DNA of 64,000 nucleotides from Exophiala sp. HKRS030 (GCA_023897205.1 JAHWDD010000008.1:1860001-1924000), one strand, 5' to 3'; positions 34,032 through 48,066 are shown, counted from the stretch's first letter. The notes: generated by a model from the sequence alone, not told the origin. Program-made: numbers and translations.

Positions 34032-34936
34032 TCAACTTGAAGATGCATCTTTGGATGACCTAGGTCGCTTGAAGAATCCATCCAGATTCTGCTGACGGGT
34101 ATCAAAAGGCGTCGAGCCTAAACCCCTCGCGTCCTTTTCAAATTTGACAGGTGATCTTTCCCATTGATAGCTAGGATGGTCAGTAATTTCTCGCTCAGAG
34201 CTCCAGGATCCTTTTCGGTTGTCACACCGGGTTCTGTTCCCGGTACGACATCCTCAGTATGTGGCTTTTGGTCGATCTTGGCCTCAAGGAAACCTGTGTT
34301 ACTCCAGGATGGCAGATGTGCCAAAGATCTTCCGTGAAGGGATGACTCAATCCCGGGACCCAACCTCACTGCATTGGTATGGAATCTGCTAAGGAATACA
34401 CGCCACAGGGTAGAGAGAAAAAGGCCATGAGAGACAACTGCGACGCAGTCTCGTCCTGCGTCGGACACATCATGTGTGGATGTCGCAAGCAGCGGCAGTA
34501 TATAATCCGAAAGAAAATCCTCCGCACGGCGAACCATTGTCTCTTTAGTTTCCTGAGGTCGAAAGTTCGGATCTGCTGGGTTTGGTACTTGAGGATCAAA
34601 GGCAGCTTGGGCGCGTTTCGAAGCCCAGGGCACAAGTTCGAAAGAACCGAAATCCTGTTCGCGAAGGAGAGCCAGTCTTACCACGTCCGGGGTCCGATGA
34701 GAGTCGGCCCATTGTGCTACTTGGCCCCTGCAAATTTCTTCAGCTGTCATATAAGCTCGCTGCAGGTCCGATGCGAAGACGTGTGTGAATTTCAGCCGGC
34801 AGTGAGAGGCAAGATGTGTGCCCAGTCTCTGAGTTTGAAGAACCCCATGATTAGTCAATCTGGAATCTGAGACTCCAGCAAGGAGACCAGCGACGTTGTG
34901 CTCCGTCTCACCGTGGCGGACCAAGAACAAGTGCAT
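34032..34936 (-). CDS. Histidine phosphatase (phosphoglycerate mutase-like) with C-terminal tail
   Basis: Single-exon protein of the 2H histidine phosphatase clan. The catalytic motif is LVRHGET at residues 5-11 (His 8 is phosphorylated). Supporting residues are the Arg in ASDLQRA, Glu 93 in LLREQDFG and His 170 in VVSHGLF. The uncorrected frame ends at TAG 34118 after NLKRTRGV. One added C in the plus-strand run CCCC at 34123-34126 extends it by about 30 residues (GGLGSTPFDTRQQNLDGFF and then KRPRSS...) to TGA at 34032-34034, giving 301 residues. The tail includes Q-x-x-L-x-x-F-F followed by KRPR, which fits a PCNA-interacting box. The substrate is unknown; fructose-2,6-bisphosphatase-like and alpha-ribazole phosphatase-like enzymes share the core. 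Divergent with TIM9. Confidence 0.85.
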
Positions 34937-35267
34937 CTGAGATGGTCAGAGTGATCAAGTGCGCGTATTGTGGGCTAGGAAATAGAGCATCGGTTGAAGA
35001 AAATTGTATCCGCATGGAAAATGTGGCAGGTATGCCGAGTCTGCCTGCGTGCCTCTTTCCGGACTGTCTCGTTACCAGCCACGTAGGTGCCAGCGACAAC
35101 AGACAATCTTCAATCATTGGAGACACGCACCGATACATCGTTCCACGATCCTACGACTCTAGCTCTATCTATACTGTTCATCATAGCGAAAGGTTGAATC
35201 ATATCAATCCGAACGCAACCACCATCTTTTAATCACAAGTCACAATCCTTCTACAACAGTTGCAAGC
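34937..35267. promoter_or_regulatory. Shared divergent promoter of the histidine phosphatase and TIM9
   Basis: Only 331 bases separate the two ATG codons, so both promoters must lie here. Pyrimidine-rich sequence near 35150-35260 on the plus strand leads into TIM9. No clear TATA box. Confidence 0.5.
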
Positions 35268-35665
35268 ATGGACGGGTAGGAACACTGCGGTATTGATCCA
35301 GAGTCTTTTTACTGAAGATTACGAACAGACTCACTCAAGCGGAGCAAAGAGAGTTGAATTCTCGGATGGAAAAGAAGCAGATGAAAGAGTTCATGACGGT
35401 ACGGGGTGCTCCTATTTTCTTCATTTTCATTTTCATTTTGTCTGAGCTGATCTTTCGTTGTGCTTGATAGATGTACTCCAAACTCGTTCAACGATGCTTC
35501 GATGACTGCGTCAACGACTTCACAACAAAATCCCTGATATCCCGAGAAGAAGGTTGCGTGATGAGATGTGTCGACAAGTACCTCAAGGGTTCAGAACGTC
35601 TCGGACAGCGATTCCAGGAACAGAATGCGGCGATGATGCAATCCGGACAATTGCAAGGAAGATAA
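35268..35665 (+). CDS. TIM9: Tim9, small Tim chaperone of the mitochondrial intermembrane space
   Basis: Forms the Tim9-Tim10 hexamer that carries hydrophobic precursors across the intermembrane space. Exons 35268-35275, 35329-35398 and 35471-35665; 273 bases, 90 residues. The protein begins [20 protein letters not shown] and has the twin CX3C motif CFDDC and CVMRC, with the small Tim helix between. The end [16 protein letters not shown] is typical of Tim9 and separates it from Tim10, Tim8 and Tim13. The acceptor for exon 2 is the AACAG at 35324-35328; the nearer GAAG would give the wrong frame. The donor of intron 1 is GTAGGA, slightly weak. Confidence 0.95.
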
Positions 35666-36685
35666 GGGGTGGGTGCAACGAACATCATGTCAGGCTACAC
35701 GCAAAGAGTAAAAAAAATTGTACAATATTGAGATGCTTAATAGGTGGAGGGTTGGGCAGTCCGTGCAAGGCAGTCCACCGCGACCATGGCGTTGTTACAT
35801 ATCAGCATCAAAATGGCCCTTTTTTGGCATTCTATGGCGATTCAGGAAAAGAAAGAATATTACTTCAGCGGCATCTACCGAGACAAAGCCGCACAGTACG
35901 TCTCAACTCACACGGTCCGAGAGCAGTAGTGGAAAGGATACGGCTAGTTGGCAGCAAGAGCCATGGCACATGGTTGGGGGTTCTTGAATTGTGCTCTGGG
36001 AAAAAGTATCAAGCTCCACTTCTTTGACCGACTCTGATTGTCCCTTTCAACTCTCGCTCTTGTCCCTCTGTTTTAGGGAATATTTTCCGCCGTGTTGACC
36101 CGTGGGCTTTTCGTACTAGTAGAATGTTTGCAGGTTCTTGCAGCAACTCGGACCGTAGAACAAGTCCCGATGTCAAAAGAGAACGAAGCCATGACGGACT
36201 GGCGGGATATGCAATGGGTGTGAGGAACACCTCCGCTCGACGACAACCAAACTGCTTCCGAGACTCATCTACTTTGGTTCCGGTGGATAGTAAGTATCAA
36301 GGCTCCCTGTGGCCCCTCAACTGCCTGTCAGGTTTCTTGTAAACATTCTCCTCACTTTAGAGCGTCTTGGAGCCCTTGGAGCCCTTGACGATCGATTGTC
36401 GTCCTCTCAGAGCCCACGAAACGCGCAGCACAACTCAAGAGCTAGTGCACCCCACAGAGGAATTTCCGTGAATCCTTCCCACTGTATACCAACCGTGACG
36501 GTCTAGCACGATTTGACCCCTCCAACACATTACTCCGCGCGCACCGGCATTTCTATCCTGTCATACATACTTTTGCTCATCGTTGTTGATTTGTCTTGCC
36601 GGCTTTCCCCCTTCTTCTATCATCCTCAAGTATCTCTCTATTTTGACTGAGACTTTTATTTCGTCTTCAAAGCTCACTGATCAAA
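35666..36685. other. TIM9 3' flank and alcohol dehydrogenase promoter
   Basis: About 1 kb with no supported gene. A pyrimidine-rich stretch (about 36560-36680) runs into the dehydrogenase ATG. A TACTCCG motif lies near 36531. GGAGCCCTTGGAGCCCTTGA near 36369 is a tandem decamer. Confidence 0.4.
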
Positions 36686-38201
<1,516 letters not shown>

Positions 38202-39482
38202 CAACACTCGGGCCCCAAACCATCTCCGAAACTGTGAATCCACAGAAATAATGTTGTAATGTGGGAAAGGGAAGCACTTCGCAATGAATTGACTTGATTG
38301 CACGTGTCTGCCTGTGAGGACAGCATGGGCAAAAGGATATGATAAGCAAATGTGCAAGTGCGATGTTTCTAGGAAAAGTAAATACCCGAAATTAAAGCAT
38401 ATAACCATTCAAGGCCGCGTCCATTATTCCGCGGGGATTGTTGTCGCGTCCAGGTTTGAAGTCGCACTGTGACTCAATCACTGCCATTCGCAACTCGACA
38501 TGCTTGATGAGTAGCGCTGCGCAGGGATGAACGATAACTTGTAATCCGTCATGCACTCATAGCCTGGTCCAGGGAAGCGCAAATTCACTGTGAATTCGGT
38601 ATACGAGATCTAGATCCGATCGATGGATTCGCAGCTTCGAGATGCTTTCTCTTTCAAGGTAATCTTGACGCGTGGAGAAAGCCACCAGGCACCTAGTTTA
38701 ACTGGCCATCATCAGCAGAAGAAACTGCCTACCTGGCGTGCCTGGGTAGCTAGCCGCCCTGTCGTGCCCTGTTTCGAGACGTCAGCACGGATGTTCGACG
38801 CTCCGGGCTAAGCACGACCCTCGTGGACCCTTCAAGAAACCCGCCTTTGCCTCACAAAGGCCCCGGTGGCGCTCTCCAAACCAGATATTGTGGTGCCCAG
38901 GACAGCGGTCACACTCCGTATTTGGCATTTTCACGGTCACACCTGACTCAATCGGAGTCAATCCAGCGGTGAGTGGTGAATTTGGCTGGGGATAAGCCTT
39001 GCTCAAGCCTTAATCCCGCATCTCTGCAGGGATGCTTCTGCGTCTTCAATCCCGTCCAGTCCCAGGCCCACGACACGCCTGAGAGACTTATTGTGTTTCC
39101 TCTGGGTGCCTCGCTTGCATTGGCCACACAATCGCAGACGCAACGAATTCTGCCTTGTACGACTACCCGTTCCGTTCGTGATTACTTTCACTTCTTCCAT
39201 GTTTCTAGGTCTGCTGTCCGGAATCTTTCCTAAAGCTGAAAATAGGATCCACGAGTAAACGCCGTCGAGATCTCTGTTTGCGAGTAGTAACAGGATCTGT
39301 ACAACATGTCACTCTGACGCCCAAGCCGAACATCGTCGCTAAGGCCTACAGTCCCCTTAAATCATCAACACCGATGTCGACATCTACCTGAATTCTTTTA
39401 CCAGGGACCAAAGCGCTTTAGGAACAATCCGACTCAGGAATTTGGGAGCATAATTGTGTTCTTGCATCGCCAGATATCAAGC
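38202..39482. other. Intergenic, nothing recognised
   Basis: 1.3 kb between two plus-strand genes. Only short frames on both strands, with no domain or splice pattern. ACCTAGTT/CTACCTGG-type blocks occur near 38690-38735, similar to the motif enriched upstream of Skn1. Confidence 0.4.
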
Positions 39483-40675
39483 ATGCATCATCATTTGACC
39501 GAGGTTGACGCCTCAGAGCCACTATTAGGAAACGAAAAGAGATCGTGGCAAAGCAAGGCGCCACAAGCTGGGAGTGAGCATTCAAGGAATCAACCTGATG
39601 ATTTCCCCTTGCGTGCGTCCCCGGTTATCTGCAACTGGCTCTCGGCGACTGCTAACACATCCAACAGCTCAGTGGACACTGGCGCGGCCCAATGCTAAAA
39701 GTCGCATAATGCCGCAGACCATAGCGCATCGAGGGTACAAAGCGGAACATCCTGAGAATACTTTGAGAGCATTCCAAGGAGCCGTGGAGGTTGGAGCTCA
39801 TGCCATTGAGACCGACATCCATTTGTCCAAAGATGGTGTTGTCGTCCTATCCCACGTATGTAAGGGCGGAAACTACCACTGTGACCCAATTTGACCGTGT
39901 ATCACAGGATGGAGATCTCAAACGATGTTTTGGGCAAAAGCAAAAGATCATCGATTGCGACTGGGAATATCTGAGTTCACTCCGTACATTGCGAGAGCCT
40001 CATGAACCCATGCCACAGCTTAAAGATCTCCTGGAGTATGTCGCACAACCAGGTCTGGAACATATCTGGATCCTCCTCGACATCAAAATCGACAACAATG
40101 CGGATGACGTAATGAGGCTCATTGCAAACACCCTCGATTCTGTCCATCCAGGACAGCGCTCCTGGAGAGAGCGAGTGGTTCTTGGTATCTGGGTGGCCAA
40201 GTTTCTCCCTCTATGTCCTAGGTACTTACCCGGGTACCCTATCTCTCACATCGGCTTTACCACGCTGTATGCAAGGCAATTTCTTCAAGTCCCAAACGTG
40301 TCATTCAACATGCTGCAAAAATCGTTACTCGGCCCGTTTGGAGCGCGCTTCATGAGGGACGTGCGCAAAGCGAAACGGCCATTGTACGTATGGACAGTCA
40401 ATGAACTCAACCTAATGAAATGGTCAATTCAGAAACAGGTCGACGGAGTTATCACCGACGATCCAAAAACCTTTAGAAAACTGTGCGAGGAGTGGGAAGA
40501 TGACAAGGAGCCTCTGGCAAAGATCAGCTGGTCACAGCTGCTCTACTTGGGTTCGATGTATGTCATGATTGCCATCTTCATCCTACCATTTAGACGCAAA
40601 TTCCCCGAGACAGTGGAGTCATTCGTTCCAGCGAGGGAGTCACGGACAAAAGCTAGTAGTGCTGCGGGTAGATAG
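39483..40675 (+). CDS. PGC1: Glycerophosphodiester phosphodiesterase, Pgc1-like (phosphatidylglycerol phospholipase C)
   Basis: GDPD-fold enzyme; yeast Pgc1 degrades phosphatidylglycerol on lipid droplets and mitochondria. Exons 39483-39612, 39668-39855 and 39908-40675; 1086 bases, 361 residues. Catalytic region: [15 protein letters not shown] (first His), [20 protein letters not shown] (Glu and Asp), then [10 protein letters not shown] (second His). The body ends with [12 protein letters not shown] and DGVITDDP, as in the family. A C-terminal membrane segment, [18 protein letters not shown], with a basic end matches the tail anchor of Pgc1. Exon 1 (acidic [19 protein letters not shown]) is joined through a GTGCGT donor and is the least certain part; a shorter start at ATG 39709 keeps the whole catalytic domain. 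The two later introns are clear. Confidence 0.88.
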
Positions 40676-41078
40676 TTGTAATGATAGTGGTTACTGATTG
40701 AATGAAGTGAAAACGGGTCTGACACTGCAAGGACGATATCTAGCCAAGAGCAAAAAATGATAGGGACAACAGGACACGATCAATCTCTTCGAGATTTCAA
40801 TGGTTGGCTTCCAAGCGAGGATTGTATATAGAAATTCCCAGACGAGTTTGTGAAAGAAGGCTCAAGAGCACCAGGCTGGATGCCACCCCATCCACGTGTC
40901 TGGTCCCACCTCAAGGGACCTAACTAAGTTAGCAACTTCCAAGGCCACTAAGCTACAGCAGACGCGCTTCGAATCGTATGTACCCTCGGCCGTCCAATTC
41001 CTACAACGCGTCGTGGCTTGAACCGAAGTTGCAACCCCTCCACATTCAGTCACACTTTCACCCACAAATGCTTCGGTC
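40676..41078. promoter_or_regulatory. Promoter region of gamma-tubulin
   Basis: About 400 bases between the phosphodiesterase stop and the gamma-tubulin ATG. No gene. A CACGTG (about 40896-40901) lies some 180 bases before the start. Confidence 0.35.
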
Positions 41079-42446
41079 ATGCCACGAGAAATCATAACCA
41101 TCCAGGCAGGCCAGTGTGGCAATGCCATAGGATCTCGATTTTGGCAGCAATTATGCCAGGAACATGGAATCAGCCGCGACGGCAACCTCGAAGACTTTGC
41201 GACCGAAGGCGGTGACCGGAAGGACGTCTTCTTCTACCAGAGCGACGACACTCGATATATTCCCCGTGCGATCTTAGTCGATCTCGAACCACGCGTCATC
41301 AACGGCATACAGACCGGTCCATACAAAAACATCTATAATCCCGAAAACTTCTTCGTCGGTGAACATGGCATGGGCGCAGGCAACAATTGGGCCGCTGGCT
41401 ACGCGGCTGGTGAGAGGGTGCAGGAGGAAATATTTGACATGATCGATCGCGAGGCCGACGGGAGTGACTCACTCGAGGGGTTTATGCTACTGCATTCAAT
41501 TGCTGGCGGAACAGGCTCTGGCTTGGGCTCGTATCTGTTGGAGCGTATGAACGATCGCTTTCCCAAGAAAATTATCCAAACATACTCGGTCTTCCCAGAC
41601 ACAGCAATTGGTGATGTTGTTGTGAACCCATATAACAGTCTCCTCACCATGCGAAGACTAACTCAAAATGCCGATTCAGTTGTGGTCCTTGACAATGGGG
41701 CACTGTCGAGAATTGCATCTGAGCGACTTCATGTTCAAGAGCCGTCCTTTCAACAGACGAACCAGCTTGTCTCTACCGTCATGTGTGCCTCTACGACCAC
41801 TTTGAGGTATCCTGGGTACATGCACAATGATCTAGTGGGCATCATCGCCTCGTTGATACCCACACCTCGATGTCATTTCCTCATGACAGCGTATACGCCG
41901 TTTACTGGTGATGACGCCGAAGCAGCCAAAACTGTGCGAAAGACTACTGTCCTGGATGTGATGCGCAGGCTATTACAACCCAAGAATCGCATGGTTTCAA
42001 TAACACCCTCGAAAGCATCTTGTTTCATCTCCATCTTGAACATCATCCAAGGAGAAGCTGACCCGACCGACGTTCACAAGTCACTGCTCCGCATCCGGGA
42101 ACGTCGCATGGCAAACTTCATTCCCTGGGGCCCTGCCTCAATACAAGTTGCCCTCACCAAAAAATCTCCCTACTTGCAGAACACGCACCGAGTGTCTGGG
42201 TTGATGCTTGCCAACCACACAAGTGTTTCCACCCTCTTCCGGAGGATTGTGGTCCAATACGACAAGATGAGGAAGCGGAACGCCTATCTCGAACAATACA
42301 AGAAAGAAGCACCTTTCGCAGAAGGCCTGGGTGAGTTCGACGAGGCCAGAGAAGTCGTAATGGGCATGATCGGCGAATATGAAGCGGCTGAGAAGGAAGA
42401 TTATCTTGACCCCGACGCCGGTGAACGGAGAGCCGATGGGATTTAG
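41079..42446 (+). CDS. tubG: Gamma-tubulin
   Basis: Nucleates microtubules at the spindle pole body. Single exon of 455 residues. Starts [19 protein letters not shown], the tubulin N-terminus in its gamma form. The GTP-binding glycine loop GGTGSGLGS lies near residues 142-150. Gamma-specific segments include [17 protein letters not shown] and [20 protein letters not shown], and the C-terminus is [16 protein letters not shown] rather than a Glu/Tyr tail. The length agrees with other fungal gamma-tubulins. Most filamentous ascomycete copies carry introns; this one has none that I can detect, which is mildly unusual. Confidence 0.97.
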   Translation: MPREIITIQAGQCGNAIGSRFWQQLCQEHGISRDGNLEDFATEGGDRKDVFFYQSDDTRYIPRAILVDLEPRVINGIQTGPYKNIYNPENFFVGEHGMGAGNNWAAGYAAGERVQEEIFDMIDREADGSDSLEGFMLLHSIAGGTGSGLGSYLLERMNDRFPKKIIQTYSVFPDTAIGDVVVNPYNSLLTMRRLTQNADSVVVLDNGALSRIASERLHVQEPSFQQTNQLVSTVMCASTTTLRYPGYMHNDLVGIIASLIPTPRCHFLMTAYTPFTGDDAEAAKTVRKTTVLDVMRRLLQPKNRMVSITPSKASCFISILNIIQGEADPTDVHKSLLRIRERRMANFIPWGPASIQVALTKKSPYLQNTHRVSGLMLANHTSVSTLFRRIVVQYDKMRKRNAYLEQYKKEAPFAEGLGEFDEAREVVMGMIGEYEAAEKEDYLDPDAGERRADGI

Positions 42447-44300
42447 ATCTCAAGCATCCAATATGCGGAAGTTTGCATATTTTACGAGCACAATGAATGA
42501 TGCGGGTTTTGGCATGGACCATAGACTTATGTGGAACAGAATGAATCAAATCGAGCAACAGCGGGCCTTGCAAGAACAACGGATTCTACGTGATACGCCC
42601 GAGATGAAAAGCAAAGTACGAGGCTGCGGCGTGGGGACGGAGTGTGGCTCCCTTCCAGTGATTCCGTTGATAGGATTGTGAGCCATGTGGTCGACAAATT
42701 TTGGGCGTTCGTCCGGAGCGAGTGGGGGCTTGAACAATGGAACCATGCAGGGCTGCATGCAGGTGTCGATCCATCTCAAAGATGGATTTGTTGGTCAAGT
42801 CGCGCACATGACTGCAAATGCCGACTCCCAATTCGCCGAGTGGTTTTCGGTAGGTTCTCAGTTCGAACGGCTTTGTGATAAGGGGACAAGTTTGGTAAAC
42901 CACGCATTGTGCACATGTCCGAGACATTCGATCTGTGGCCAGATGTCAAAAGCTCAGTGGCAGGCAGAGCGGTTTTGGGCTTCGGCACAGTCAGGCTATA
43001 TGCCCTCGAAGCCCCAAGCAGAGGAGCTAGGTCTACTCATCTAACTGGGTGTAGAGAAGCCCAAGGTAGACACTTTCCAAACGGGCTAGCATTTGGTGGT
43101 CGTTGGGTGGTTGCATTTGGCAACAGTGTGGTTGTCTCCAGTGGGCCAGACCACATGTCGATCTCCTGCTGTTGACCGGAAATGGGCGAGGACGTCCGTG
43201 GCCGCTTGCAAGTACCTAGGATGGTTCTGTCCAAGCGTCTGTGAGATCCAGAAGTCTTAGGTGTCCGTGCATATGACGGTCACAGTCTGGCCCGGTGAAC
43301 AATCGGAAACGTACGCTTTCGTTCGTCCATTCCCCTCCATAGGAGATGGTCAAATTCGACGCCTTTGAGAGCATGGGTCCAGCTCGCTCCTTAGTCACAT
43401 AGATATGATGATGAATGAAAAAGATCTCTCGACTACAGTTCCCACGAGACAAAGCAGTATTCACTGTTACCCAGTAGACATATCATTGTGGATTGCTGGC
43501 GCCGGATATCTGGTTGCATGGTCTCAAGCGGTAAAAGCTCACTCTGTGCCTCGTTAAGGATGCTCAAGTAGGAACCGATGGCGCTTGTACCGTTGTACAC
43601 TTTGGCACGTCGACGCACTGAACTGTCCCTGGCACTCCTGGCCACTGAAGCATCATCCCAAGACCTCGACTTGAAACTCAAATCTCGGGTCCACGATCCA
43701 TTAGTTCACGTGCACGTACTCCGTACATTCTCTCACTGGCGGTCCTCATCGCGCCATGTGCCATGGGCCCCGGTGAGTCCACCGTGCCCACCGCCACAGA
43801 GTCCATTTGCTCCCAAAGTCTAAAGCGTCCTGACGCCTTGACTTTGAGCAACTTCTGATGGGTCACGCCGACTTTCCCATCCACACCCATTTCCTCACTT
43901 TAGGCCTCAACGAGGCCGTATCGCCGTGACCCGGCGGCAGCACCTGGCACCTGGCACCTGGCACCTGCAGTCAGCCAGTGCGATCCCTGAAGCCGCCGAC
44001 TCGGTCCAAGGCTCAAGGTCACGAAGAGTCCACGGGACGAGACAGGTCTCTTGGCGCCTCCACTGCCTGTCCTGAGTTCTGAGTGATGAGGTTTACGACG
44101 CTTGGGTGTTGAGTCTTGAGTCTTGACCCAGGCTATTCATTGTCGCTAGTCGCCTAACTACGGTAACTAGTATCGAGCGCTTTAACTACCTAGGTAGTTA
44201 GTGCTGGTGACTGCAGTCTCTGGGGGTGTTGCCCTCTTGCCTACTTACCTGCGTACCTGCCTACGTGCCTACGTATAGGCCGAGGGGCTAAAGCTTTCGT
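42447..44300. other. Gene-free stretch with small tandem repeats
   Basis: No supported gene. The heptamer CACCTGG is repeated nearly four times at 43941-43968. TTAACTACCTAGGTAGTTAG (44180-44199) is an extended palindrome, followed by CTACTTACCTGCGTACCTGC (44241-44260) and further CCTACGTG blocks to about 44280. GTACTCCGTAC is at 43719-43729. These are the same motif classes seen before Skn1. Confidence 0.45.
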
Positions 44301-44947
44301 GGCTTTCTTGAGCTTGCGACCAGCTTCCACCGTCTCGTCATTTCGCCGCCAACTGACCATCCTCCATCCTCTATCCTCCATCCGCCGTCCGCCGTCAGCC
44401 ATCCACTCATCCACTCACCCACTCATCGTATCATCCCCCCCCGTCTCCAGCAGGACCAGCCTCAACAATAGCCACCTTGTCAGAAGTTAGAACTAACTCG
44501 GACGGCCCTGAGGCCTCGCGTTGTCCTTGTCCCTGTCCTTCGGATTAACTACTGCACTGACCACGACTGACCTGCTGCTATTGCCGCTCCCACTACTGCC
44601 ACCTCATTACTACATGACACACCTGCGCTGTTTCTCAACTGCTTCAACTTCTCTCCCCATTTGTCACCACTTCACACTGCAAACAATCGTCCAAACTCCC
44701 TGTACCTGTCTTCAACAAATACACTTAACTCATCGGCACAAGACAACTTGATTTTGTCACTGCCTGGACCACTGGACATCATCTCTTCCGTAGCCTGTCG
44801 GATCCGCCTCACCTTTCACTCCTCGTCATAAGTCACGAGCCTCCTGCCTAAACTATCCTTCTTATCAACCCTCCAATCTCCCGTCTTCTCATCGCCTCAT
44901 TCATTCTCAACTCGACTCTCTACACCTTCACCAGTCCTCCCGCAATC
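44301..44947 (+). promoter_or_regulatory. CT-rich leader of the AN1 zinc-finger gene
   Basis: About 650 bases of strongly pyrimidine-rich plus strand (TCCATCC, CTCATCCACTC, CCTCAT repeats), with an intact run of eight C at 44435-44442. The composition mirrors the leader of Skn1. Likely a long 5' untranslated region. Confidence 0.45.
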
Positions 44948-45605
44948 ATGCGCTCCCGATCCGACTCAACATCTTCCAACACCTCCAACAAGAGCAAGGA
45001 GCTCTCTGCCGACAACATGGCTATCCAAGTCAATATCGGTGGTGGCAAGAGTGAGTTTTGCCTGCTCACCAGACTGGTCACCTCTTCAAACCTGCTGACA
45101 AACTTCTCTAGCTATTAAACTCAACGTCAGGCCCATTCACACCGTTTCCAACGTTCTCGAATTCCTCTCCGCATCCACTACCCTTCCTGCCGATGTTCGA
45201 CTCACACTCGACGACAAGCCTCTTGAACCTTCAAGTACAGTCGGTGATCTCAAACTCGAAGAGTCCTCAACCCTACAGTTATCTCCTCCGATTCGGAGTT
45301 CAACACCCACCGAACAACCTATCGCCACAACCTCGAAGGAAATGAACACAAAGTCATCATCATCTGGTACCGCAACTCCTACAAAGAGGAAGTCCAACAA
45401 ACCTCGGTGCTCAAAGGAAGCCTGCAAAGCCCCTGCTCAGCCTATCGTCGGCGATTGTGGATTTTGCCAAAAGCGTTTCTGCGGCAAACATCGCATGTTG
45501 GAGAGTCACAACTGTGAGGGTCTGGAAGACGCTCGACAAATGGACAAGGACAGGAATGCCGCCAAGTTGCAAGGGGAACGGACTGTCATGCTTCGTGGTC
45601 TATAG
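44948..45605 (+). CDS. AN1-type zinc finger protein with ubiquitin-like N-terminus
   Basis: Exons 44948-45050 and 45112-45605; 597 bases, 198 residues. A Ser-rich start is followed by a ubiquitin-like fold, AIQVNIGGGKTIKLNVRP to DVRLTLDDKPLEPSSTVGDL (about residues 24-90). After a Ser/Thr linker comes an AN1 finger: C-SKEA-C, then C-GFC-QKRFC-GKH and H-N-C, spaced as in the ZFAND/Cuz1 group. Such proteins link stress to the proteasome and Cdc48. Yeast Cuz1 has the reverse order (AN1 first, ubiquitin-like last), so this is an AN1 protein of the ubiquitin-like-first type. An alternative start at ATG 45018 (MAIQVNIGGG) would keep both domains. Confidence 0.9.
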
Positions 45606-48066
45606 ACCTACTCATCAGCCATCTGCCATCAGCCATCAGCCCGGGCCTCAAGGACTTCGCTACCACCGATATATGAGCGTGGTGATTAGGGAATATGACG
45701 ATTGCCACTCCGTCTGATCCATTGACAGTTAGTACATGGACTACATCTGATCTGTTTTCGATGCCGGCGTTCACATTGGGCCTCGACGACTTAATTCTCT
45801 AGAGTCGTCTGATATGCTAGGATTGGGGAAGCCACGGTTCAGAACAATTTTTTGGTACTCACTGAGCGTGGAATATTATTGCAGTATGAATTTTGCGGCC
45901 AGCAATTCCTAGACTGAGCACTGTGACATATTGGGGCTTTGCGCAAGGTGTCAGGGACCATCATACGACACATAGTCTACAGCAGAGCACTAATGCCATT
46001 CTCACAGAGAACCCTACTCGTTGCCATGAACGTGACGTGAAATCCGTAACCCATTCTACATTTTGCTTTTCTGTCTCGAGGCGAACCCCAACGCCATGAT
46101 CATAAATGGGTCAATTGCAACAATCAAACATCAGGTCACATGCTCTTCCCCGCGATGAAACAATACTTCTAAAATTGGGCAACGTTTGAAAGAAAGCAGC
46201 ATTCGTCATCTATCTCGAGCGGCCAGCCAGATTCCTGATTTTCGGGCCATCTCTCCAATTCGACGTCCCATTAGATTTACACTACATGGACCAGGGAGTC
46301 TAACTATCAACTATTAAGTATCCCGTATTAAGTAACAAGTTAGTTGGTAGTGGATCGCGGCAGGCCGATACTCTTGTCACGTCGATTTGAGTTGTAGCAA
46401 ATCACCAAGTTCAAACAATGCAATGCCGGTCCATGGCAGCATGTATGGTGTTAACTAGTGGAATTGGCTTGTCAAGGTCTACTAGGTACAGATATAGACA
46501 TAGGTACTCCGTACACAAGACAGGTCCGCAGGTATGTAGATGACAGATGACAGATGGCTCGGCTTGACGTGCTTCCGGCGTTTCATGCTATGCTCTGTAT
46601 GGAATGGAATTGGAAGAATGGTCGAGGAAATTGACCGGGAAACCGACGGCCTTTCTCTCTTTACTCGCAAACTTCGTGCCAGGGTCTTCCGCGGAATGCT
46701 CGGAGCGTTCGGGTTGGTGAGGATTGTTTTTTTGCTTCTTGTCATCGTTGCTGCATACAGCCTGACGGTGGATTGTGGTGTTTATATCGTATATTGGTCT
46801 ATCTGGATTATGCGGGGAGAAAGAAAATCCTCCGTGTGCACGTCGGTGTGGAGACTCGTCCTCGATTGAGAAGCGTACTCGAATGAAGGGTGGTTGTCTT
46901 GATCGGCAACCTGGCAGCTTTGTGATCGTCATAACTCTGTCGGCATTTGCTTTTGCGTTTGTGGCACTGGATGAGATACAGAATCTGGGATGGCAGCACG
47001 TCCAGTCCCTTGAAATTTGATCAAGGGTCATGGGCAAGAACACAAACCGATGAGTCAATTAGCCTGTCACCCTGTACACTTCCCATTCTCCCTCTCTTCA
47101 TGTCTCGTATCGCGGCACCTGTAGTGCCATGATGCCACTTTGTAATCACAGTGGCTTTGCAAGGTCTGTGGGGATGACTGTATACTTCGTCGCACCTTCA
47201 CCAAGGTCCACCACAGCCAGAATCATCGGCAGTTATCACTTTGGTAGATGTGATCTTGAGTAATTTGTATTTCCACCTGGCTGGTGGGGTTGGCCATATT
47301 GAACCTCCAGCCAGAGCATTTCGACTGCTAAATTGCGGCGTTTCATACATCGATTACCCCGGTGGTTTCCAGCTTGTTGGTGTTGGCCTGGGTACCTCCT
47401 TCGTTGGCCTCGACTTTATTATATCAAAACTCCTTCTCTATGTTTACTCTGCGAGTGGCCACATTTGAGAGGAAGGAGATGCACAGCATGACTCGTCGAG
47501 AACTGTCGAGTCATTATAGACGAGGCTGGCTTGTGAGGGGTGGTTGGCAATAGAGAGTTTGGGGGCGGTTTGAGGGAGATCAAATGGTCCAGAGAATTTA
47601 GCGTGAGGTTTGGTGTGGAATCTCGACGATGGTAGAAGTTGGTTACCGGACCAGGCTGAAACGTCGAGTCAATCACTTTATTTATCTTGACATTTGCATC
47701 ATGTCGATGAACACTAGGGCCACAGAGGACATGTAACTCCATGTCTAGTCGATAGTGCCAACGGTCAAAAACTTGAGTAGTGGTCGTCGTAAGGGGAAAG
47801 TCCCGGTGCCCCATTCCCTGGGATCTCTGAAACGTCGCTTCTTGAAACGCTCGGAGATCCAGACTCGATCGAGCGATGTCTGCGCATGTCATTCACAACA
47901 TGAGGATTCGTCGATATCTGATCGATTAGGAGTATCGCATCGTTGGTGTCTGTAACGGTAAGACGTAAGACCATGTGGTTTGGCGGAAGCTTCGGTACCA
48001 CATTTGGAAGACCATGAACTGCTGTGGAATACAAATTGAGAGGTATCGGTCTCACAAATCCTGTTG
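45606..48066. other. 2.4-kb region without a supported gene
   Basis: Frames up to about 160 codons occur on both strands (for example 46588-47058 and 47419-47892, minus) but none carries a domain I recognise, and they overlap each other. A plus-strand frame at 46540-46869 encodes a hydrophobic patch (VRIVFLLLVIVAAYSL). GTACTCCGTAC is at 46505-46515. CATCAGCCATCTGCCATCAG near 45615-45634 is a short tandem repeat in the AN1 3' flank. A fast-evolving gene could be hidden here. Confidence 0.4.

Noticed and set aside
46540..46869. Hydrophobic plus-strand frame
   Set aside because: One hydrophobic patch alone is weak evidence; frames overlap on the opposite strand and nothing is recognisable.
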